DNA of 35,167 nucleotides from positions 1 to 35,167 of the forward strand of contig JANWJQ010000015.1 of NCBI GenBank assembly GCA_025451875.1. Reading direction: 5' to 3'. Below, one piece after another: positions 7,942 to 15,556 of this stretch (the stretch's first letter is position 1; every line of letters starts with the position of its first letter). The translations under genes and the position numbers were made by a program. Under the pieces are notes generated by a model that saw only the letters and a list, made by a program, of their open reading frames with translations, had not been told where the DNA came from and made no database searches. This stretch comes from Rhizomicrobium sp. (GTDB lineage: Bacteria > Pseudomonadota > Alphaproteobacteria > Micropepsales > Micropepsaceae).

Positions 7942-8220
7942 ATGCGTCGGAAATTTAAGGGGCTGGCACTGATGCCAGCCGCCGCACTGATCGGTGCGCT
8001 GATCCTGCTCGCGCTGCCTACCTCCGCCAACGCCTATACGCTGAGTGGCGACGGCTGCAACGGCAATGGCAATGAATGCAAGGTCTGGTGCAACAACGGT
8101 TCGCTGGCCGGCTCAATGCATTGGAATGGGACGGTGTGGACGGATGGAGACAAATGGGACGCCAACAAGGATACCGAGGCCAAGAAAATCTGTGCTGCCA
8201 ACGGGACCGCCTGCGTCTAG
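7942..8220 (+). CDS. Small secreted cysteine-rich protein
   Basis: The ATG at 7942 (after GAGAGGAG) gives a 92-residue protein; an in-frame TTG six bases earlier is less likely. Residues 1-30 form a signal peptide (ALIGALILLALPTSANA-YT). The mature part of about 62 residues has five Cys (DGC, NEC, VWC, KIC and TAC) and is rich in Asn, Gly and Trp. It does not belong to the DRxTG family and interrupts its array. A small disulfide-stabilised exported protein is likely; the odd Cys number leaves one free or bridging to a partner. Function unknown. Confidence 0.8.
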   Translation: MRRKFKGLALMPAAALIGALILLALPTSANAYTLSGDGCNGNGNECKVWCNNGSLAGSMHWNGTVWTDGDKWDANKDTEAKKICAANGTACV

Positions 8221-8256
8221 CATTTGCGTCAAGCACTTTGATTACGGGGACTCGAC

Positions 8257-8640
8257 ATGAAGTGGGCCACTTCACTTGCGTTTCTGGGAATGATCGCGTT
8301 TCCGACGGCTGGCATGGCCGATACGACCACCCTTGTGTGCAACCTGTCCAACCGAGTCGGTACAGCCGAAGATGAACCCACGACGATCGAATTGAACGAG
8401 GCGCAAAGCTCGGTTGTCGTTCACTTCGGTCAAAATCACTACACTGTACCCAATTATCAGACGGAAAGGGCCGTCTCCGTTGGACCTGTGCCGGCGGTAT
8501 TCGGTGCCAATACAATTTCTTTCTCCCTTCCCTACCCAGTTTATGGGGACCCGTATGTCCTCAATCGCCTGACTGGCTTTCTCTCCAATACAACTAGCGC
8601 CGGAAATTTTACCTGCCACGCGGTCCAGAAGCAGTTTTGA
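8257..8640 (+). CDS. Secreted two-cysteine paralog 3 of the tandem family
   Basis: This 127-residue protein has a short signal peptide (cleavage near GMA-DTT), then TTLVCNL, TIELNEAQSSVVVHF, SVGPVPAVFGANTISFSL, the motif LNRLTGFL (Asn for Asp), a late Cys (FTCHA) and the C-terminal end QKQF. It is close to the 6987 and 9269 proteins in the central segment. The start does not carry the shared 5' cassette, so it was copied with a different leader or has lost it. The stop is followed at once by the cassette of the 8661 gene. Confidence 0.85.
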   Translation: MKWATSLAFLGMIAFPTAGMADTTTLVCNLSNRVGTAEDEPTTIELNEAQSSVVVHFGQNHYTVPNYQTERAVSVGPVPAVFGANTISFSLPYPVYGDPYVLNRLTGFLSNTTSAGNFTCHAVQKQF

Positions 8641-8660
8641 ACATCATTGGGGGATTTGTT

Positions 8661-9230
8661 ATGGCCAACCGTCTCGCGGTTTCCGGAACTCACGCCATCG
8701 CTGAGTTAGCTCGTCGTATGAGCGGCGGGGCGAAGGGACATATCAGGCCACTCCTTACAAGAATCGTGATGATCGTTTTTTGCGCAATGGCGAATGTTGC
8801 TCCGGGAGCGGCGCAATCACAAACCGATAATTTGATTGTGCCCGGAGTGCGTGTGGGACCCGTTACCCTAGGTATGACAGATGTCGATCTCTATAAAATG
8901 CTTGGTGATCCCGCCCGGACGGATGTCACTTCAGACGGTGCAAGAATTCACTATGTGTATTCTTCGCTCGACGTGGGTGTGGACAGGGATTCCCATATAG
9001 TAGTTGCGGTTGAAACCCATGATCCGTCTTACGCCACTGCCGAAGGAATCAAGTTCGGATCATCAAGCCTGGCGCTAATGGTCGCAAAGCTCGGACCACA
9101 AGAGGCGGGTTCCTGCGGTCCCCCTGACCTTTGTGAATACACGACCTCCAACGGCCTCCATGTGGGACTCGATAGCAGAGGGTGCGTCAGGTACCTAACG
9201 ATCGTCAAAGAGGGATTTGGCGCGTATTGA
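8661..9230 (+). CDS. Exported protein with a SmpA/BamE-like repeat fold, behind a family 5' cassette
   Basis: The ATG at 8661 sits in the same cassette (TTGGGGGATTTGTTATGGCC) as the paralogs, giving 189 residues. The first 9 residues (MANRLAVSG) match the family leader, then the protein diverges. A second hydrophobic segment (IVMIVFCAMANVAPGAAQ) looks like its own signal peptide, so the native start may have been the ATG of MSGGAKG. The mature part has VGPVTLGMTDVDLYKMLGDP and later AEGIKFGSS, the pattern of SmpA/BamE-type beta-alpha modules. It has no DRxTG motif. A probable case of cassette capture by an unrelated gene; function unknown. Confidence 0.7.
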   Translation: MANRLAVSGTHAIAELARRMSGGAKGHIRPLLTRIVMIVFCAMANVAPGAAQSQTDNLIVPGVRVGPVTLGMTDVDLYKMLGDPARTDVTSDGARIHYVYSSLDVGVDRDSHIVVAVETHDPSYATAEGIKFGSSSLALMVAKLGPQEAGSCGPPDLCEYTTSNGLHVGLDSRGCVRYLTIVKEGFGAY

Positions 9231-9268
9231 TAATAAACATCTTGGATTTCGGTGAACGGGGAATTGTC

Positions 9269-9667
9269 ATGGTCAAACGTCTGGCGGCTTCTGGAATCGC
9301 ACCATGCTTTTTGGGACTGGTTGTCCTGGTATCGGCCAGTCCTGCAGCGCTAGCCGATCCGACGACACTTATATGCGACACAACGTCGAGCAACGCCGAC
9401 GGACCCGGCACCGTCGAGCTGAATGAGGCCGATGGTGCCGTCACTCTGTACGGTCCTGCGTTTCACTACCCTACAGGCGAACACTTTCCGGGCGGACTGA
9501 TGGGCAAGTACGCTGCCAAATTTGATTCCAAGACAATTACCTTCGTAGGCCCCCCAACCATGGACACTGGAGATGCCGGCGAAAAGATAACGATCGATCG
9601 CCTGACCGGAATGTTCACGCAGAATGGCTCTACTTGGACCTGCCATGTCGGCAAAACGCAATTCTGA
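9269..9667 (+). CDS. Secreted two-cysteine paralog 4 of the tandem family
   Basis: The ATG at 9269 follows the cassette GGGGAATTGTC and gives 132 residues; upstream in-frame starts lie in the previous gene. The signal peptide (MVKRLAASGIAPCFLG...) ends near ALA-DPT. Family landmarks are TTLICDT, TVELNEADGAVTLY, AKFDSKTITF, ITIDRLTGMF, WTCHVG and the end KTQF. It is most like the next gene downstream in leader and C-terminus, which points to recent duplication. Function unknown. Confidence 0.85.
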   Translation: MVKRLAASGIAPCFLGLVVLVSASPAALADPTTLICDTTSSNADGPGTVELNEADGAVTLYGPAFHYPTGEHFPGGLMGKYAAKFDSKTITFVGPPTMDTGDAGEKITIDRLTGMFTQNGSTWTCHVGKTQF

Positions 9668-9687
9668 ACATCAATGGGGGAATTGTC

Positions 9688-10068
9688 ATGGCCAGACATC
9701 TCGCGGCTTCCGGAATCGCACATTGCTTTTTGGGAATCGCAATCCTGGCAATGTCCTGTCAGGCGGTGCTGGCCGATACGGTCACGCTTATCTGCGATAA
9801 CCCCTATCACCCGGACAATCCGCCGTTCACCCTTGAGCTAGATCAGGCACAGGGGACAGTGACGCAAACTTTTTCTGCAACTCAGTACTCGCCCGCAGGC
9901 TCGAGCAAATACGCCGCGACATTCGACGCCCGAGAAATAAAATACACCATTGGCGATTTCGCTTATGCGATAGATCGCGTAACGGGCAACCTGACGGCCA
10001 CTTCCAATCCAGGCAATCCAAGAGTCGTCATGAATTTTCCTTGCCATGTCGGCAAAACGCAATTCTGA
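9688..10068 (+). CDS. Secreted two-cysteine paralog 5 of the tandem family
   Basis: The ATG at 9688 follows the cassette CAATGGGGGAATTGTC and gives 126 residues with a signal peptide ending near LA-DTV. It has VTLICDN, LELDQAQGTVTQTF, ATFDAREIKY, YAIDRVTGNL, a late Cys (FPCHVG) and KTQF at the end. The last 7 residues and the intergenic bases after the stop are nearly identical to those of the 9269 gene. Function unknown. Confidence 0.85.
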   Translation: MARHLAASGIAHCFLGIAILAMSCQAVLADTVTLICDNPYHPDNPPFTLELDQAQGTVTQTFSATQYSPAGSSKYAATFDAREIKYTIGDFAYAIDRVTGNLTATSNPGNPRVVMNFPCHVGKTQF

Positions 10069-10088
10069 ACGTCAATGGGGGAATTGTC

Positions 10089-10223
10089 ATGACCAAACAT
10101 CTTGACGTTTCGGGAGGCGCCGGAACCCTCACAGTTACTACCGTGGCTGAATCCGAAGGCTTTCGTCGCGTAACCCAAATGGAGGTCTGTACGCAAGTTC
10201 CTGCACCACAGACAAAGTTTTGA
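10089..10223 (+). pseudogene. Internally deleted family paralog (44 codons)
   Basis: The cassette and first codons (MTKHLDVSG) are intact, and the frame ends with a Cys and a family-like C-terminus (MEVCTQVPAPQTKF). The signal-peptide core, the first Cys, the LDEA segment and the DRxTG motif are all missing. With no export signal it cannot work like its neighbours, although a 44-residue peptide could still be made from the intact binding site. It is best read as a deletion remnant. Confidence 0.6.
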
Positions 10224-10299
10224 GAGCGGAGATCTGTCGGCATAATACCGCTTTCCGAAACAACGGACGAAACGCGTCGCAACAAGAAGGGGTATTGCA

Positions 10300-10746
10300 A
10301 TGAGAGTCGCAGCACTGTTCTTCGCTTTCGGGCTCGCAATCGCAGGAACATTGGGGGCAGCGCAGGCGGCACAGGTGCGTCTGCTTTGTCGGACGGCTCC
10401 GTCAATGTCAGAGCATATTTCTGCCGACAGCCCGCCGACCATTGAATTAGACGACCAAAAAATGACTGCCACGATTCATATGCCGGCCGAACACGATATA
10501 GCTACCGGCAGCAGCGGCCCAATAACTCCGTTTACGATCGGTCCTTTTCCAGCCACTTTCACAGCGGACCTGATTACAGTTGTTGAGCCACAAGGAAGCC
10601 CGCACGCAGCTGGGACGTGTTGGATGATCTCGCGCTTAACCGGGGAAGTGCATTGGGACTACCGTTCGAGCTCTTGTTCCGAAGATGAAAGTTCGCACGA
10701 CGCATGGATGGAGTGGACCTGCTCGCCGGCTAAAGCGCAGTTCTGA
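10300..10746 (+). CDS. Secreted paralog 6 of the tandem family (four cysteines)
   Basis: The 148-residue protein has its own signal peptide (MRVAALFFAFGLAIAGTLG, cleavage near AQA-AQ) rather than the shared cassette, and a binding site AAGAAGGGG. Landmarks are VRLLCRT, PTIELDDQKMTATIHM, IGPFPATFTADLITVV, ISRLTGEVHWD (Ser for Asp), WTCSP and the end KAQF. It carries an additional Cys pair (GTCWM and SSSCSE) flanking the RLTG motif, so a second disulfide across that motif is likely. Function unknown. Confidence 0.85.
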   Translation: MRVAALFFAFGLAIAGTLGAAQAAQVRLLCRTAPSMSEHISADSPPTIELDDQKMTATIHMPAEHDIATGSSGPITPFTIGPFPATFTADLITVVEPQGSPHAAGTCWMISRLTGEVHWDYRSSSCSEDESSHDAWMEWTCSPAKAQF

Positions 10747-10775
10747 GAAATTTTGCGATGTGCGAAGGAGAAAAA

Positions 10776-11129
10776 ATGAACCGCTATATCAGTCTTTTTT
10801 TCGGTAGCTCGCTTCTGTCGATCGCCCTGACCGTCCCGGCACTTGCCGAAAAAGTCACCCTCGCATGCTCATACGGCCCAGGATTTGTGACTACTTATTT
10901 GACGATCGATACTGATGCAAAAACTGTGAAAGATCCTGTAGGCACACATCCCGCAGAAATAACGGACGGTGCTGTAACTTGGACCATGCCCGCGGACTTC
11001 GCTGGCTGGCATGTGCCCAACATCTATGATCGACAAACAGGCCAGATAACGAGTGGGTGGATGGTGTATGACGGAGAAAAAAAGGAAATGGACCCTGTGC
11101 CCTGCGTTAGAGCACAGTCTCCGTTTTAA
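10776..11129 (+). CDS. Secreted two-cysteine paralog 7 of the tandem family
   Basis: The ATG at 10776 is preceded by GAAGGAG and gives 117 residues, the shortest intact member. The signal peptide ends near ALA-EKV. It keeps VTLACSY, YLTIDTDAKTVKD, IYDRQTGQI, a late Cys (VPCVRA) and the C-terminal Phe (QSPF). The central part is shortened and reads AEITDGAVTWTMP, which resembles the outlying member at 1587 (ITDERVEWSF). This links the two loci as one family. Function unknown. Confidence 0.85.
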   Translation: MNRYISLFFGSSLLSIALTVPALAEKVTLACSYGPGFVTTYLTIDTDAKTVKDPVGTHPAEITDGAVTWTMPADFAGWHVPNIYDRQTGQITSGWMVYDGEKKEMDPVPCVRAQSPF

Positions 11130-11153
11130 TTTTTTCCTGCGAGGGCTGTACTC

Positions 11154-11337
11154 ATGAAATCGAATTCGCTCGGGCTGGGGATTATCCCTGTTGCCGCACT
11201 AGCTTTTCTCTGGTCACCCGTCGCGCGCTGAGACCATATATCTGAAATGTAGCGACTCTGTGCTCGATCTTTGCCTGCTCCCACTGGCCTTGCGCACTTC
11301 GATGGGACCAATCCCCTCTAAGTGCATCTTTCGGTAG
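11154..11337 (+). pseudogene. Frameshifted, truncated family paralog
   Basis: An ATG with CGAGGG upstream opens MKSNSLGLGIIPVAALAFLW...VAR, a signal peptide, and hits TGA at 11229-11231. In the first frame, reading from 11227, the expected mature start follows: AETIYLKCSDS, matching AEKVTLACSY of the preceding gene. That frame ends at TAG 11335-11337 without the DRxTG motif. One indel near 11226 plus loss of the 3' half explains it. The following 239 bases to the AAA+ gene show nothing clear. Confidence 0.7.
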
Positions 11338-11576
11338 GGACCACATGAGTAGTCATTTGGGTGGTCAGATAACATTTTTGCGAGGTCGACGCTCGTGAAT
11401 ACCAGCAATTATGCCAACGAAACCACTACACTCGCGGCGGCAAATAAATGGTCAAGGCGTGTTGCCAACTTTGTCGGTAGAGGCGTCGGCGCCAGCCGAG
11501 GACGTCTGGATTGAAATGTTTGCATCTTACCGTTCCAGATCATGATGTATTGATCTAGCTTGGCTCCGGAAAGCCG

Positions 11577-14500
11577 ATGGGGTCGGGGATGCTGGAAAGC
11601 TTTGTCTCGTACGCGCTTGCGGCTGCCATCGTAATCGGCTTCATCGTGTGGCGCGAACGGCGCAAACAGAAGGCCGCTGTCGAAAAGGCTCCCAGCGAAT
11701 TGGAGAGCGTGGGCGGTCCGCTGCAGCGTTTGACCGGGTCGATAGAGACCTTTGCGCGCAAGACTGTGCACCCGAGAGAATTGCTCGATTGTCCTGAATT
11801 CCGCGAAGCCGTGACGCTCCTCAAGCAAGATAACGTGAGCATCGATACAGTACGGCAATATGCGATGACGGGAAACGTCTATCTCGCCTCCGCCGCATTC
11901 GAGGCCCTGACGACAAGATCGGAACGGCAGTCGTTGTTCAACGCGATCATGATGCATTTTCGAAATCTCGAGCCCGACGTCATACATTACGCACTTCGAT
12001 TCTTCACGAGTTTCGATGCGCGGCCACCGGTCGGAGGACCGGTGGCGTTGGCCGAGGCTTGGTGGGGTTCGCGCGTGACGCTCGCGGACAGCTTTCGCGA
12101 CTATTTTTCGGCGCGCGAGAAGCTCGGCGATGCAGCGGAATTCGGCACGTATCTCGATTGGAGTGCCGCTTCCAAGCCGGCGATCATCGACGCCTTTCTG
12201 TCCTACATAGACCACCCGTACGCGCGCACGTTGCGCGATCAGCTTACACAATGGCGGGGATCTCGCGTCGACTCCAGTTTTCTTAATTCATTCGGCCGCT
12301 TCTGGGCCCAGACTTCGGAAGAGGCACTCGTCACACCGAAACCCTGGAGAGAACTAGTGGATCGTGCGGAACAAGCAGTTCTTGCCTTTCCGCCGCGTTC
12401 AGTTCTGGTTACGGGCGGTCCCCGCACCGGTAAGACGTCGTTTCTCAAGATTCTCGGTGAACGGCTAATGGTCGATGGCTGGCGCGTGTTTGAAGCGAGC
12501 GCCGCCGATGTGATGGCGGGCCAGATCTATTTCGGCGAATTGGAGGGGCGTATCCGCAATCTTGTGGCCGAGCTCGATGCGGGCAAGCGTGTGGCCTGGT
12601 ATGCTGGAAATATTCTTCAGCTCGCGGAAAGCGGTACGCATCGCGGACAATCGGCAAGCGTCTTCGACCAGATCCTTCCGGCGGTGATTGCAGGCCGTCT
12701 CGTCATCTTTGCTGAAGACAGCCCCGAAGCTGTCAGCCGGCTGTTCCAATCGCGTCCATCGTTACGTACCCAGATGGAAGTCTACCGGCTCGATCCCTTC
12801 AGCGCCGAAGAGTTCAGCGACTTTCTCGAGCGTGCGGCCCGGCAAATCGAGTTCATCCGTGACAAAATGATCGGCGAAGACGCCATCACCGCGTGCCTGC
12901 AGCTGTCGCAGCAATATCTCGGCGGCACGCATTTGGCCGGGATCGGTGTCGATCTGCTGAAACGCTCGGTACAAAATGCAGCCGAAGAATACCTCGTAAC
13001 GGCGGACCATGTGCTCATGGCCGTGTCGCAGATCAGCGGCATGCCCCAAGCGATAATTGACGACAAGGAGAAGATCGATCTGGCGAGCGTGCGCCACTTC
13101 TTCAGCTCCCGTTTGATCGGCCAGGACGAGGCGATCTCGGCGGTGGTGGATCGTATCGCCATGCTAAAGGGGGGGCTCGTCGATCCCCACCGTCCGGTAG
13201 GCGTCTTTTTGTTTGCCGGGCCGACCGGAACCGGCAAGACCGAACTTGCCAAAACTCTGGCCGAATACCTATTTAGCTCGCCCGAACGCATGACCCGCCT
13301 GGACATGAGCGAATTCCAGACCCCGGATTCGACTGTTAAGATCGTTGGCGAGCGTGGTTATTCCGCAACGGACTCTCTGACGGCGCGCATCCGCAAGCAG
13401 CCCTTCTCGGTGGTGTTGCTCGATGAATTTGAAAAGGCTCACGCCAACATATGGGACCTGTTTCTTCAGGTCTTTGACGACGGTCGATTATCGGACGCAA
13501 ACGGCCACGCGGTCGATTTCCGCCATACGATCATCGTCCTCACCTCCAATCTCGGCGCGACCGGCCATCAGAGCGCGGATGTCGGCTTCATGCACAAGAA
13601 AGGCGCCTATGGCGAGGAGCAGGTCCTGCGTTCGATCTCAAGAACCTTCCGCCCCGAATTCATCAACAGGCTGGACAAGATCGTGGTGTTCAAGCCGCTC
13701 TCGCGTGAGGTGATACGCGAGATTCTTCACAAGGAATTGCGCCAGATCCTGGATCGCCGCGGTCTTCGAAATCGCGACTGGGCCGTGGAATGGGAGTCCA
13801 CCGCAATCGAATTTCTGCTCGACCGGGGCTTTTCCCCGGAGATGGGCGCCCGCCCCCTCAAGCGTGCGATTGATCAACATCTTTTGGCGCCACTGGCGGC
13901 GACTTTGGTTGAGCACCGGTTCCCCGAAGGAGATCAGTTCCTTTTCGTGCGCAGCAATGGCAAGGCCATCGAAGTTGAATTCGTCGATCCCGACGCTCCG
14001 ATGCAGGCACCCGGCGACGCGGATGGGGCGGAGCAGAACGCGCCTCTCGAGGATCCTGTCTCGCTGGCAGCCATGATCTTGCAGCCCAGCGGTGGAGCGC
14101 ACGAGCGCGCGGCTCTTGAAGCGAGTTTTGAGGCACTCGAAACCACGCTCGCCTCGCCGGATTGGATTACGCTCAAGGACCGATTGCTCCAGCAGGCCTC
14201 CGCCGCTGATATCTGGTCGCGGCCGGATCGTCACGCGCTGTTCGCGCGCATCGCGGTGATGGATAGCGTCGAGGAAGCCGCGCGGACGGCGGACCGTCTT
14301 CATCGACGCCTGACGTCTCGCGGCACGCAGCCCTCTCGTGCATCGCGCGAGCTTGTCGGGCGCCTTGCGCTCCAACTCCACGTGATCGGAGAGGGTATCA
14401 CTGACGTGCGCACGGAAGCACCGGCAGATGTGGTGATCGCCGTCGAACCGGTATTAGACGCCGGTGGCGAGGCTGGACTGAGTGAGGAATGGTGCGGGCG

Positions 14501-14921
14501 CCTGGCGCGGATGTATCGCCAATGGGCAGAACGCCGTCGAATGCAGTTCGAAGACATGACGCCGCCTTCAAACGACAGAGATGCACTACTGCATGTGAAC
14601 GGCTTTGGCGCCTTCCGCACACTCGAAAACGAGGCAGGGTTGCATGTGTTGGAGGATGCGGTAACCGGGCTGCGCAGCGTTGCACGGGTCAAGATCACTC
14701 GCGGTCCACAAGAAGAGCCGCGCGGCCATGAAGCCTATCGAACTTATTCGGCCCTCCTCGCGCTCGCGGACGACCCTATCTCCATTGTCCGCCGTTACCG
14801 CGAAAAACCTGCGCCGTTGGTGCGCGATGCGCGTGGCGGTTGGCGCACCGGCCGGTTCGAAGCCGTTCTCTCTGGAGACTTTGATCTTTTTGGACATGTG
14901 AGAGTGTCAAGCACCGATTGA
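11577..14921 (+). CDS. Membrane-anchored ClpB-like AAA+ protein fused to a release factor 2-like domain lacking GGQ
   Basis: The 1114-residue protein has an N-terminal membrane helix (about 9-24). A first AAA+ module has Walker A GGPRTGKTS near residue 280, but its Walker B position (VAWYAGNILQL) lacks the acidic pair. A second, Clp-type module is complete: GPTGTGKTE near 548, VVLLDEFEKAH near 612 and FRPEFINRLDKIVVF near 690, then the D2 small domain. The ClpB middle coiled coil is absent. Residues about 840-1114 resemble RF2: a helical N-domain, LARMYRQWAERRRMQFED, NGFGAFRTLENEAGLHVLE, and a tail VRDARGGWRTGRFEAVLSGD. The GGQ catalytic domain and SPF codon-reading motif are missing. A ribosome-linked unfoldase is a plausible inference. 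ATG 11589 is an alternative start. Confidence 0.85.
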   Translation: MGSGMLESFVSYALAAAIVIGFIVWRERRKQKAAVEKAPSELESVGGPLQRLTGSIETFARKTVHPRELLDCPEFREAVTLLKQDNVSIDTVRQYAMTGNVYLASAAFEALTTRSERQSLFNAIMMHFRNLEPDVIHYALRFFTSFDARPPVGGPVALAEAWWGSRVTLADSFRDYFSAREKLGDAAEFGTYLDWSAASKPAIIDAFLSYIDHPYARTLRDQLTQWRGSRVDSSFLNSFGRFWAQTSEEALVTPKPWRELVDRAEQAVLAFPPRSVLVTGGPRTGKTSFLKILGERLMVDGWRVFEASAADVMAGQIYFGELEGRIRNLVAELDAGKRVAWYAGNILQLAESGTHRGQSASVFDQILPAVIAGRLVIFAEDSPEAVSRLFQSRPSLRTQMEVYRLDPFSAEEFSDFLERAARQIEFIRDKMIGEDAITACLQLSQQYLGGTHLAGIGVDLLKRSVQNAAEEYLVTADHVLMAVSQISGMPQAIIDDKEKIDLASVRHFFSSRLIGQDEAISAVVDRIAMLKGGLVDPHRPVGVFLFAGPTGTGKTELAKTLAEYLFSSPERMTRLDMSEFQTPDSTVKIVGERGYSATDSLTARIRKQPFSVVLLDEFEKAHANIWDLFLQVFDDGRLSDANGHAVDFRHTIIVLTSNLGATGHQSADVGFMHKKGAYGEEQVLRSISRTFRPEFINRLDKIVVFKPLSREVIREILHKELRQILDRRGLRNRDWAVEWESTAIEFLLDRGFSPEMGARPLKRAIDQHLLAPLAATLVEHRFPEGDQFLFVRSNGKAIEVEFVDPDAPMQAPGDADGAEQNAPLEDPVSLAAMILQPSGGAHERAALEASFEALETTLASPDWITLKDRLLQQASAADIWSRPDRHALFARIAVMDSVEEAARTADRLHRRLTSRGTQPSRASRELVGRLALQLHVIGEGITDVRTEAPADVVIAVEPVLDAGGEAGLSEEWCGRLARMYRQWAERRRMQFEDMTPPSNDRDALLHVNGFGAFRTLENEAGLHVLEDAVTGLRSVARVKITRGPQEEPRGHEAYRTYSALLALADDPISIVRRYREKPAPLVRDARGGWRTGRFEAVLSGDFDLFGHVRVSSTD

Positions 14922-14958
14922 AAACGGGGCGGCCTAAGCTGCAAGTTGGAGAAATTTC

Positions 14959-15429
14959 ATGGCGACGAGTTCCGACGATTTGGAAAAGCGTCAAACCGAG
15001 CTCACCGCCGCGCTCCTAAGCGCTGCCCGGGACGGACTGATCGAACCTGTACATTCGCTGCTTGGTCGTGGCGCACCAATAAATGCCCATGATCGCGCCG
15101 GCCGGACAGCCGTTATGTGGGCGGCGACCAACCGGCAATTCGCGGTGGCTACGCTCCTGCTCGACCGGGGGGCAATCGTCGATGCCCTGGCGCTGGCTCA
15201 GTTCGACGAATGGCTATGCTGGCTCGATGCACAATCCGAGCAGGCCTATGAGAAAATGTGCGATGCGACCAATAGCACCGCGGCTACGGGCCACTATTCC
15301 AACGCAAAAGAGTTTCTGCACGATGCAATATCCCTCGCACGCCGGCTCAAGCAGCAGAAGGCCGAAGCGCGACTGAAGACCAAACTAGATCACATCAAAG
15401 CCGTTTTCCGGACTCAGTTTCCGGCTTGA
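14959..15429 (+). CDS. Ankyrin-repeat protein
   Basis: This 156-residue protein begins with TTGGAGAAA before the ATG and lies 37 bases after the AAA+ gene, probably in the same transcript. Residues about 15-80 hold two ankyrin repeats: LLSAARDGLIEPVHSLLGRG then AGRTAVMWAATNRQFAVATL, each followed by the loop typical of the fold. The C-terminal half is helical and charged, ending in a basic coiled-coil-like stretch (SLARRLKQQKAEARLKTKLD). There is no signal peptide, so it is cytoplasmic. It could present clients or a partner to the AAA+ protein, an idea based only on gene order. Confidence 0.8.
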   Translation: MATSSDDLEKRQTELTAALLSAARDGLIEPVHSLLGRGAPINAHDRAGRTAVMWAATNRQFAVATLLLDRGAIVDALALAQFDEWLCWLDAQSEQAYEKMCDATNSTAATGHYSNAKEFLHDAISLARRLKQQKAEARLKTKLDHIKAVFRTQFPA

Positions 15430-15556
15430 TGCAATTGCCGATGCACACCTAGTTCCCCGCGGCTGAAACGCCCATGCATTGTCCGCTAGCAATGAACCCA
15501 TTTCGATTGCATGTCGGGCGCGTGAGTGCCGCGCCGCGCAACGAGGACAACAGGCA

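Larger units (their letters stand above)
7421..10121 (+). repeat. Dispersed 5' gene cassette, six copies
   Basis: A segment of about 50-55 bp covering the ribosome binding site, start codon and first 9-13 codons recurs near 7421-7473, 7880-7920 (degraded), 8641-8694, 9252-9304, 9668-9723 and 10071-10121. Its core reads TCAATGGGGGAATTGTC, ATG, then codons for A/T/V-K/R/N-H/R-L-A-A-S-G. It stands before real family members, a deleted copy, an erased copy and one unrelated gene (8661), so it was copied with or without the coding part behind it. Confidence 0.65.

Noticed and set aside
11100-11150. T-rich run after the last intact paralog as a terminator
   Set aside because: No stable GC-rich hairpin precedes the T-run.
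11214-11408. 64-codon minus-strand frame upstream of the AAA+ gene
   Set aside because: It overlaps the frameshifted paralog, which has stronger support, and matches nothing recognisable.
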